Notes under the pieces: generated by a model | What the model saw: only the letters and a program-made list of their open reading frames with translations | Told to the model about the DNA's origin: nothing | Database searches by the model: none | Shown here: in pieces, positions 13,278-21,443 of the stretch | How positions within the stretch are numbered: position 1 is the first letter of the stretch | Layout: every line of letters begins with the position of its first letter | Made by a program: the position numbers and the translations under genes | From: Bacillota bacterium | GTDB lineage: Bacteria; Bacillota; Clostridia; Oscillospirales; Oscillospiraceae | Direction: 5' to 3' | Length of the DNA: 21,443 bases | NCBI GenBank assembly: GCA_023406225.1 | Contig: JAEXWS010000127.1 | Location: 1 to 21,443 of the forward strand

Positions 13278-15057
13278 ATGGCCTTCCCCCAGAACTTTCT
13301 GGACGAGCTCACCGCCCGCAGCGATATCGTGGACGTGGTGGGCAGCTACGTGCAGCTCACCCGCAAGGGCGCCAACCTGTTCGGCCTGTGCCCCTTCCAC
13401 AGCGAAAAGACCGGGTCCTTCTCCGTCTCCCCGGACAAGCAGATTTTTTACTGCTTCGGCTGCAAAAAGGGCGGGGGCGTTGTGAATTTCATCATGGAGG
13501 AGGAAAACCTCTCCTTTCCGGACGCGGTGCGCTTTCTGGCCAAGCGGGCGGGCATGGAGGTGCCTGAGGAGGAGGGCGACCGGGAGGCCGGACGCAGGCG
13601 CCAGCGCCTGCTGGAGCTGAACCGGGACGCGGCCCGCTTTTATCACCAGCTCCTCCAGCAAAGCGAGGGGCGGGCGGTGCAGGCGTATCTGGACCGCCGC
13701 CGGATCACCCGGGCCACGGCGGTAAAGTTCGGCATGGGCGCGTCTTTGGACGCGTGGGACGTTTTGCTGAACGCCATGACGAAGAAGGGCTACACAAAGT
13801 CCGAACTGCTGGAAGCGGGCCTTGTGGTCCAAAACAAAAACGGCGGATTGTACGACAAGTTCCGCAACCGCCTCATGCTCCCGGTGATCGACACCCGGGG
13901 CGACGTGGTGGCCTTCGGCAGCCGGGTGCTGGACAAGTCCGAACCCAAGTATATGAACTCCTCGGAAACGCCGGTCTACAGCAAGCGGCGGGTCCTGTAC
14001 GGGCTGAATCTGGCCAAAAAGACCAAGCGGCCCAATATCATCCTCTGCGAGGGGAACCTGGATATCGTCACCCTTCATCAAGCGGGGTTCGACAACGCGG
14101 TGGCCTCCATGGGCACGGCGCTGACGGTGGAGCAGACCCGCCTGCTCTCCCGCTTCACCAAGGAACTGGTGCTGTGCTACGACAACGACAACGCCGGAAA
14201 GATCGCCACGGAGCGGGCGCTGCAGATCCTGAACAACACCGAATTCACCGTCCGGGTGCTGCAGCTTCCCCGCAGGCGGACGGAGGACGGCGAGCTTGTG
14301 AAGCAGGACGCCGACGACTTCATTAAAAACCAGGGTCCGGACGCCTTTGAGCGCCTTCTCAGCGGCAGCGAGAACGGCATGGAGTTCCGCATGGCCCAGG
14401 TGGCCGGAAAGTACGACCTTGCCGACGACCAGGCCCGCGTCGCCTACGGCGAGGAGATCAGCGCCCTGCTGGCGGGCCTCTCCAACGCGGTGGAGCGTGA
14501 GATCTACACCATCCGGGCCGCCGAGACCGCCAAGATCACGCCGGAGGCCATGAAACTGGAGGTCCAGCGGGCTTTCAAGCGCCGCATGAACCAGGAAAAG
14601 CGGGCGGAGCTGCGCAAGGACCTGAACCCGGCGGCCCAGCTCCAGCCGAGGGAACGCGCCCTGCGCTATGAAAATATCCGCTCCGCCCGGGCGGAGGAGG
14701 GCATCCTGCGGCTCCTTCTTCTGGACGACGGCCTCTTCCCCCCGGAGCCCCCGCTGGAGGAGGCCCAGTTCTCCTCTCCCCTGCTGGGACGGACGTTTTC
14801 CCTGCTGTGGCGGGCCAGGGCGGAGGGCCGCGCCGTCTCGGTGGCGGCGCTGGCCGGGGCGCTGAGTCCTGAGGAGATGAACCACATCACGGCGGTCTGC
14901 CAGCAGCCGGAGTCCCCGCAGAATGCCCGGCAGGCCCTGGCGGACTACATACGCATCGTACAAACGGAAGCCGGCAAGCGGATGGGCGGTCCCACGGACC
15001 CCCTGCTGGCGGCGACAGAAAAATACAAAGACAAAAAGGGTACTGGAGGAAAGCAGC

Positions 15058-15065
<8 letters not shown>
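13278..15065 (+). CDS. dnaG: DNA primase
   Basis: Synthesises RNA primers at the replication fork with the DnaB helicase. The 595 residues have the expected order. A CHC2 zinc finger comes first (C38, H41, C59, C62; CPFHSEKTGSFSVSPDKQ). The catalytic core has GFGxR-type sequence around FGMGASLDAW and FGSRVLDKSEPKYMNSSETP. The TOPRIM metal sites are CEGNLDIV (E258) and CYDNDNAG (D302, D304), with ADDFI further on. A helical C-terminal helicase-interaction domain ends the protein. E-G-N-L-D differs from the common EGYMD at the third residue, but the acidic residues are kept. ATG 13278 has GGAGG 6 nt upstream; the open frame back to 13248 (TTG) lacks support. It overlaps rpoD by 8 nt, the conserved dnaG-rpoD order. 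Confidence 0.96.
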
Positions 15066-16530
<1,465 letters not shown>

Positions 16531-16541
16531 GCCCATCAGCG

Positions 16542-16566
16542 GGGCCAGCCGAAAAGGCTGGCCCTC
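16542..16566 (+). terminator. Probable terminator of dnaG-rpoD
   Basis: A perfect 9-bp GC-rich stem (16542-16550 with 16556-16564), 5-nt loop, 11 nt after the rpoD stop. The T tract (TCTCTG) is weak. Confidence 0.65.
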
Positions 16567-16595
16567 TCTGCGCATCCGTCCCAATCTCGCGGCGG

Positions 16596-16624
16596 TTGTT
16601 TTTTCCCATCCCCTGCGGTATACT
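16596..16624 (+). promoter_or_regulatory. Promoter of the PfkB kinase gene
   Basis: TTGTTT (16596-16601), a 17-bp spacer and TATACT (16619-16624), giving a leader of about 80 nt. It lies between the rpoD terminator and the kinase start, so the kinase is its own unit. Nothing else is seen in this gap. Confidence 0.7.
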
Positions 16625-16711
16625 CAAAAGGATCATGCGATCCATATCTCCGGCAAACGCATCCGCCCGTCTGTGCGGCATGGGCAAAACCGGCTTACGA
16701 GGAGCAGCGAC

Positions 16712-17674
16712 ATGAAAAAGACCCACATCACCGCGCTCGGTGAGATTTTGATCGATTACACGCCCCTGCCGGACTCCGACGCGGGCATGTCGGTCTTTGA
16801 GCAAAATCCCGGCGGCGCGCCCGCGAACGTTCTGGCCTGCGCCGCCAGACTGGGCCGCAGCACCGCCTTCATCGGCAAGGTGGGCGACGACCTCCAGGGC
16901 CGCTTCCTGGTGGAGACGCTGCGGCGCGTTGGCATCGACACCGGCGCCCTTCGGGTGGACGAGCGGTATTTCACGACCCTGGCTTTTGTGAAGCTCTCCG
17001 AGACGGGAGAGCGCAGCTTCTCCTTCGCCCGGAAGCCCGGAGCGGACACCCAGCTCTCCCCGGAGGAGCTGGACCGGGAGCTGATCGCAAACAGCGGCAT
17101 CCTCCACTTCGGCTCTCTCTCCCTGACGGGCGAGCCCGCCCGCAGCGCCACTCTGGAGGCCGTGCGCATCGCCAGGCAGTCCGGCGCCATCATCGCCTAC
17201 GATCCCAATTACCGCCCCCTGCTGTGGCGGGACGAGGCGGAGGCCAGGCGGCAGATGCAAAGCCCCCTGCCGGACGTGGACCTCTTAAAAGTCTCGGACG
17301 ATGAGATCGGCTTACTCACGGATACGGAGGATTTCGTCCGCGGCGCCTCCGGGCTGGTGGCCCGGGGCGTGCGCTGCGTGGCCGTCACCATCGGAAGCCA
17401 GGGGACCCTGGTGGTCACCAGGGACGGCGCGGCCATGGTCCCCGGCTTTCCCACCCGGGCGGTGGACACCACCGGGGCGGGCGACTCCTTCTGGGGCGGG
17501 TTTCTGACCTGCATCTCTGAGAGTGGGAAATCCCTGGACGAGCTGACGTTCGCGGACTATCAGCGTTTTGCCCGCTTCGGCAACGCCGTGGCCTCGCTGT
17601 GCGTGGAAACGCGGGGCGCCATGCCCGCCATGCCCAGCCGCGAGGACGTTTTGGCCCGGATGAAGAGGACCTGA
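16712..17674 (+). CDS. PfkB-family carbohydrate kinase, probably fructokinase
   Basis: A 320-residue cytoplasmic ribokinase-fold sugar kinase. Signature 1 is in the N-terminal part (NPGGAPANVLACAARLG, about 32-48), and signature 2, DTTGAGDSFWGGFL, starts at residue 252 with catalytic D258. A GEILIDYTP start, FIGKVGDDLQGRFL and YDPNYRPLLW are typical of the fructokinase branch (ScrK/FrkB type). Fructose to fructose-6-phosphate with ATP is therefore the likely reaction, though 2-keto-3-deoxygluconate kinases are close relatives. ATG 16712 follows GAGGAG by 7 nt; the open frame back to 16673 lacks a ribosome site. It stands alone, with its own promoter and terminator. No sugar transporter or hydrolase is adjacent. 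Confidence 0.88.
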   Translation: MKKTHITALGEILIDYTPLPDSDAGMSVFEQNPGGAPANVLACAARLGRSTAFIGKVGDDLQGRFLVETLRRVGIDTGALRVDERYFTTLAFVKLSETGERSFSFARKPGADTQLSPEELDRELIANSGILHFGSLSLTGEPARSATLEAVRIARQSGAIIAYDPNYRPLLWRDEAEARRQMQSPLPDVDLLKVSDDEIGLLTDTEDFVRGASGLVARGVRCVAVTIGSQGTLVVTRDGAAMVPGFPTRAVDTTGAGDSFWGGFLTCISESGKSLDELTFADYQRFARFGNAVASLCVETRGAMPAMPSREDVLARMKRT

Positions 17675-17691
17675 GCCGCGGCAGCCCCTGC

Positions 17692-17728
17692 AAAAAGGAG
17701 GACCCCCCGCCGGGGGGTCCTCCTTTTT
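17692..17728. terminator. Bidirectional terminator between kinase and hybrid sensor genes
   Basis: A perfect 17-bp stem (17692-17708 with 17712-17728) with a 3-nt loop. It has five A at one end and five T at the other, so it works on both strands. It serves the convergent kinase and sensor genes. Confidence 0.93.
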
Positions 17729-17752
17729 CACGGTGCGGAACCGAACCGTTCC

Positions 17753-20548
17753 CTATTGTTCCCTGCCGAGCCACTTTTTCAGGACGGCGTGGATATAATC
17801 CACATCCAGGGGCTTCGCCAGGAAATCATCCATGCCGGCTTCAGCCGCCATGTTCCGGTCCTCCTGGAATGTATTGGCCGTCAGGGCGATGATGGGAATG
17901 GAGCGGGCGTCCGGATGGTCCGAGGCCCGTATCGCCTTCGTCGCATCAAGGCCGTTCATCCGCGGCATCTGCACATCCATCAAGATCAAATCGAAATGCC
18001 CCGGCTCGCTCTGCAAAAACATCTCGACCGCCTGCGCCCCATCCACAGCAAGCTCGACCTTTGCGCCCTCCAGCGACAGCAGTTCCACGGCGATCTCCGC
18101 GTTCAGCGCGTTGTCCTCCGCCAACAGGAAGCACGCATTCTCAAACGCCCCTTCCAAAACCGGCGCGGCCTCCGGTTCCTGTGTTTCCGCGAAGAGCATG
18201 GGGATGCTGAAATAGAACTCGCTTCCCTTGCCGGGCTGACTGCTTACCTGCAATTCGCCGCCCATCCCCTCTACGATATGATAGCTGATGGGAATGCCCA
18301 GGCCGATCCCCTGGCTGCGGGAGCGGTTGCTGCCAACTTGCTCAAAGGACTTGAAAATGCGGGGCAGGTCCTCCTGGGCAATGCCCACGCCGGTATCGGA
18401 AACGCAGAAATAGTAGACCGCCCCGGCGCCGTCCGCCTCCCGTTCCTCCACGGTCAGGCGCACCCGGCCTTCCGCCGGCGTAAACTTGATGGCGTTGGAA
18501 AGCAGGTTCATCAGCACCTGCTTGAGGCGGATAGCGTCGCCGACCAAAGCGGTGTGGCTCACGCCGGCCGTGCAGGTAAGCCGGATCTGCTTGGCCTGGG
18601 CCTGGGCCTGCATAATGCTGTGGATCTCATCCAGCACCTGCTCCAGAGAGAAGTTCTCCCTGGCGATCTTCAGCATCCCGCCGTCGATCCGGCTCATCTC
18701 CAAAATATCGCTGAGCAGTCCCAGCAGATACTGCGAAGAGGTGTGGAGCTTCGTCAAAGTCACCTTTGCGTCGTCCGGCATCCCGCGGTTCATGGAAAGA
18801 AGGGTGGCAAGTCCCACAATGGCGTTCATGGGCGTTCGGATCTCATGGCTCATTCTGGAAAGGAACTCGCTTTTTGCCCGGCTTTCCGCCTCCGCCTTTG
18901 CGACCGCCCTTTGCATATTGGCGGCCTTGATCCTCATATTGGAAATAACGGCGATCACGACGACGATGAAGAGGGAAAAAGCGGCGATGAGCAGCACCGA
19001 AGCAAGGGGATTGCCCTCAATGATCTGGCGCAGCGGAGTGGTGGCCGCGCCCACAGCCGTCAGATTGTGGTCAAGGATAGAGCGTTTGTCGTTTTCAGAA
19101 AGGCCGTTGATCCCCTTGTTGATAATGGTCAGCAAGGTCGTATCTGCCGGCACGGGCAGGGCAAACCCGATCGCGATCCGGTTTTCCGATAACGTGACAG
19201 GCGTGACGTTGTTAAAGATATGCGCCTGGATGACCTGTTCCATGTACGCGGACAGCCCGCAGGCAAAGTCGACCTCGCCCCGGTTCACCGCGCACAAAAC
19301 GTCATACGCCGTCTCATAGTATTTCACATGGCTGGCTTTGGCATACTCCGGCAGTACACGGCCCTCCACAAGCCCGCAGGTGAGGTTTTCTCCCGGATAT
19401 GTCACCGTTTTATTGCGTACCACCAAGTCGTTCACAGTGGAATATGACGCCGAGGCCGCCAGCTCGCCCTTCATCACGTCGTAGGCGTCGTCAAAGAAAA
19501 AGCCCGCAAGATCGGCCTCTCCCGCCGCCACCATCTGCAGCATGTGGGCATAGCTGTCGGTCAGGACATAGGAAAACTCCAAGCCGTACTGCCGGCTGAT
19601 CCTATCCAGCAGCTCGGGAACGATCCCCTCATGGCCGCCGTCTTCCGTACCCACACAGTAAAAGGGGTGGTAGTAGCTGGGGACCGCCACAGTCACCGTA
19701 CCCTTTTCCCGAACATATTCTTCCTCTTCTTTCGACAGCAGCAGATCGTGCACATTGCTGTCGCCAAAATACTTGCTGTACAGGTCCTCGGAAAAGTCAG
19801 GGTTTGAGGACAGGATCTCACTCATGGCCCAATTGAGCTGATCCAGCAGCTCTTGCCGGCCCGGCTGGAGAACGAGGTAGTGCGGCTGGGCGTCGATGTA
19901 TGCGACCGCCCGGAACTCGCCGGTGTCGTCGGCTATATTCCCCAGCTTCACATCGATAACGCCCTGGTAAAGATCCGTGTCGATCCGCCCCGCGGCCACC
20001 TCTTCCGGCGAATAGCGTTTGATGGTGCAATCCAGCCCGTTCAGGGACAAAAACACCTCCATTCGGCGGACGTTCTCTTTCGCCCGTTCAACCACGCCGA
20101 TGGTCTTTCCGTTTAAGTCGCTGTAATCGTAGCCGCGTATGGTGTGGTCATCCCACCGCGCCAGCAAAACAGATTTCGTATTCCCGCAGCTATAGTCCGG
20201 ATACGCAAAGCACGCCTTCAGCTCCTCCGAATAATAGGTGCCGCCCATCAGGTCGTATTTGCCCTGCCTGAACTCCTTCACCATCTCTTCGCCCGAGGTG
20301 TTGATGTATTCGTAGTTCCAGCCGGTATACTTTGCAATTTCGTCCAGATAGTCCACGACCAGTCCGGAGCGCCGCCCATTTTGATCGGTCATGGTAAAGC
20401 CCGGAACTTCGGGAAAGGGGACCCGGAGCGTGACCGGAGGTTCCGCCCCCGCCGCGGCCGGAACCGCCAGGGAGGTCAACACCCATAGCGCCGCGCATAT
20501 GGAAAAAAGCCGTCTCTTTCGCAGTTGCTTTCTCTCTCTAAACGTCAT
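17753..20548 (-). CDS. BvgS-like hybrid histidine kinase with two periplasmic solute-binding domains
   Basis: A 931-residue membrane sensor. A signal sequence (about 10-35, ending AAAGAEPP) is followed by two SBP_bac_3-type domains (about 37-265 and 284-495), as in BvgS/EvgS. A transmembrane helix is near 517-537. The HisKA domain has SHEIRTPMNAIVG (H568). The ATPase has an N box (MNLLSNAIKF, 680-689), SDTGVGIA (717-724), FKSFEQVG and GIGLGIPIS (747-755). The C-terminal receiver has E811/D812, phospho-acceptor D858 (LMDVQMPRMNG) and K912. No PAS and no HPt domain is present, so an HPt protein or partner regulator must act elsewhere if it relays further; no response regulator is adjacent. The likely ligand is a small solute such as an amino acid (inference from SBP_bac_3). 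ATG 20548 has AGAGG 6 nt upstream; the open frame to 20779 is leader. Confidence 0.92.
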   Translation of the reverse strand: MTFRERKQLRKRRLFSICAALWVLTSLAVPAAAGAEPPVTLRVPFPEVPGFTMTDQNGRRSGLVVDYLDEIAKYTGWNYEYINTSGEEMVKEFRQGKYDLMGGTYYSEELKACFAYPDYSCGNTKSVLLARWDDHTIRGYDYSDLNGKTIGVVERAKENVRRMEVFLSLNGLDCTIKRYSPEEVAAGRIDTDLYQGVIDVKLGNIADDTGEFRAVAYIDAQPHYLVLQPGRQELLDQLNWAMSEILSSNPDFSEDLYSKYFGDSNVHDLLLSKEEEEYVREKGTVTVAVPSYYHPFYCVGTEDGGHEGIVPELLDRISRQYGLEFSYVLTDSYAHMLQMVAAGEADLAGFFFDDAYDVMKGELAASASYSTVNDLVVRNKTVTYPGENLTCGLVEGRVLPEYAKASHVKYYETAYDVLCAVNRGEVDFACGLSAYMEQVIQAHIFNNVTPVTLSENRIAIGFALPVPADTTLLTIINKGINGLSENDKRSILDHNLTAVGAATTPLRQIIEGNPLASVLLIAAFSLFIVVVIAVISNMRIKAANMQRAVAKAEAESRAKSEFLSRMSHEIRTPMNAIVGLATLLSMNRGMPDDAKVTLTKLHTSSQYLLGLLSDILEMSRIDGGMLKIARENFSLEQVLDEIHSIMQAQAQAKQIRLTCTAGVSHTALVGDAIRLKQVLMNLLSNAIKFTPAEGRVRLTVEEREADGAGAVYYFCVSDTGVGIAQEDLPRIFKSFEQVGSNRSRSQGIGLGIPISYHIVEGMGGELQVSSQPGKGSEFYFSIPMLFAETQEPEAAPVLEGAFENACFLLAEDNALNAEIAVELLSLEGAKVELAVDGAQAVEMFLQSEPGHFDLILMDVQMPRMNGLDATKAIRASDHPDARSIPIIALTANTFQEDRNMAAEAGMDDFLAKPLDVDYIHAVLKKWLGREQ

Positions 20549-20875
20549 ATAAGACCTCTCTTCGTAAGCTGTTTCGATCGCGGGAAATCTCCATACGGCC
20601 CTTGCGTAAGCAGCCGCCCGCACGCCGGCCGTCGTTAGCCGGCGCCGTGTGCGCCCTGGCGCTTGGATAAGCCGCGGAATCCGCACAGCAGGCGGCGCCG
20701 AAATGCCATTAAAACATCTTTTTCTCCAGAACGCCTTTTTAAAAAAATAAAGCCGCAGCCCTTTTGGTCCTGTAGGCATTCAGCCCACAACGCCCAAATT
20801 GTTGCGACTTTATGGAATACCATAACAATTCCGATATTTTTAAAAGGTGTTTTTCGGATTTTCTCTATTTTATAT
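20549..20875 (-). promoter_or_regulatory. Long untranslated leader of the hybrid kinase gene
   Basis: From the predicted start near 20875 to the ATG at 20548 the leader is about 330 nt with no convincing gene. It contains an AT-rich first third and a T run on the minus strand near 20741-20747 with no strong stem before it. A GC-rich hairpin (20623-20629 with 20638-20644, 7 bp, 8-nt loop) lies about 80 nt before the start codon. I could not match it to a known riboswitch class. Reading frames across it have no recognisable homology. Confidence 0.4.
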
Positions 20876-20881
20876 AACTTT

Positions 20882-20910
20882 ACTTTAACATAATCGTTTT
20901 TATTTGTAAA
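20882..20910 (-). promoter_or_regulatory. Promoter of the hybrid kinase gene
   Basis: On the minus strand TTTACA (20905-20910), a 17-bp spacer and TAAAGT (20882-20887), with TGT before the -10. It is set in AT-rich DNA unlike its surroundings. From 20911 to 21028 nothing further is recognised. Confidence 0.7.
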
Positions 20911-21028
20911 GCCATTTTTTAGATAAAATACTGCCTGCCGCCTTTCTGCCCTTAATTTCCATTGGCGCAAAACTGTGTTTTCTTCTCTTTACGGCTTCAC
21001 CGAAAAACTCATCTCCCGCTCTGCTGCA

Positions 21029-21190
21029 TCATTCCGATACTGTATTTATCTCCGCTTTGATCTTTTTCACCAGTCCCCGGCAGCCTTCCAGCAGCAGATG
21101 CATCTTGCCCATAAAATCCCCGCCGCGGATGCGGTACATATTCCGGAGGTTCGCCCGGTCCATACCGATCAGCAGGTCGTTTTCGGCCAT
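21029..21190 (-). CDS. Small protein of unknown function
   Basis: A 53-residue frame, MAENDLLIGMDRANLRNMYR onward, predicted to be helical and charged, ending KKIKAEINTVSE. It overlaps the 3' end of the upstream frame by about 20 nt in another phase, an arrangement seen in compact accessory operons. A GGAG sits very close to the ATG, so initiation may depend on coupling. I do not recognise the family. Codon use looks coding (GC-rich third positions), but the length is short and the reality of the gene is not certain. Confidence 0.45.
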   Translation of the reverse strand: MAENDLLIGMDRANLRNMYRIRGGDFMGKMHLLLEGCRGLVKKIKAEINTVSE

Positions 21191-21443
21191 GCTCCATCCC
21201 GAATCTTTTTCAGAAGCTCGGACTTGCTCCAGCCGTATTTCATGGCCGCATTCAGATGCCATGTTTCCTTCAAAACAGCCGTATCCAAAAGGGGTCAAGA
21301 GCAGAGGAGAGCCATGATGTCCGCGCCAGTCTCCGCCTTGCGCCGAGCGGCGGTCTTCCATGCCTCCGTCCGGCTGACGGTCCCAGCTTCCCAGAGGTTC
21401 CGGGGCAGATTCAGCAAGCTCAGATAATTGACGTTCGCGTTCA
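21169..21443 (-). pseudogene. 3' end of an unknown gene with one in-frame TGA, cut by the window edge
   Basis: One minus-strand frame enters from the right edge. It reads protein-like sequence for 48 codons (NLPRNLWEAGTVSRTEAWKT, ARRKAETGADIMALL), meets a TGA at 21295-21297, and continues in the same frame for 41 codons (PLLDTAVLKETWHLNAAMKY, GWSKSELLKKIRDGAW) to a stop at 21169-21171. Both halves look coding, so this is probably one gene with a nonsense mutation, or two adjacent products. Selenocysteine decoding is unlikely but not excluded. The family is not recognised. Confidence 0.45.

Noticed and set aside
20735..20775. Attenuator in the hybrid-kinase leader
   Set aside because: There is a run of T on the minus strand, but the stem before it has several mismatches. 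I could not draw a convincing terminator hairpin.

Overview
The window is about 21.4 kb of GC-rich DNA from a spore-forming, anaerobic Firmicute. It most resembles the Oscillospiraceae / Clostridium cluster IV group of gut bacteria. This rests on dipicolinate synthase genes (dpaAB), a dnaG-rpoD pair, a Firmicute-type c-di-AMP-binding CBS protein, an NfnAB transhydrogenase, strong GGAGG ribosome binding sites and sigma-A promoters with exact 17-bp spacers. The genus is an inference. Most of the window is core housekeeping DNA, with decayed or unknown small genes at about 3.57-3.75 kb and at the right edge.

Left edge to 5.7 kb: tandem rRNA promoters and a leader point leftwards, so a 16S gene should begin just outside the left end. 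Next, all on the minus strand, come a DhaS-type TetR regulator with a strong terminator and the coupled dpaA-dpaB pair (mother-cell dipicolinate synthesis). A divergent YjjG-type HAD nucleotidase follows on the plus strand. After it is a minus-strand operon of CCA-adding enzyme, GrpB-family protein and a small, apparently frameshifted secreted-protein remnant.

5.7 to 13.1 kb: the CCA enzyme and murC are divergent, and their predicted promoters face each other around an AT-rich palindrome. murC is followed by a YbaK/ProX-type deacylase. A convergent two-TM, TPR-like protein of unknown role shares a bidirectional terminator with the deacylase. Upstream of it on the minus strand are nfnA-nfnB (electron-bifurcating transhydrogenase) and then a Crp/Fnr-family regulator. 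Divergent from the regulator is a CbpB/DarB-like tandem-CBS protein, which converges on an Sfp-type phosphopantetheinyl transferase.

13.1 to 21.4 kb: dnaG and rpoD overlap by 8 bp, a macromolecular-synthesis operon lacking rpsU in this window. A PfkB fructokinase-type kinase with its own promoter and terminator follows. It converges on a 931-residue hybrid histidine kinase with two periplasmic solute-binding domains, which has a good promoter about 330 nt upstream of its start. The right edge holds unrecognised small minus-strand reading frames, one interrupted by a single in-frame TGA.

No CRISPR array, insertion sequence, prophage module or tRNA was recognised. The items most worth a second look are the face-to-face cca/murC promoters, the decayed reading frames behind grpB and at the right edge, the possible shared operator of the Crp/Fnr gene and nfnAB, and the long leader of the hybrid kinase.
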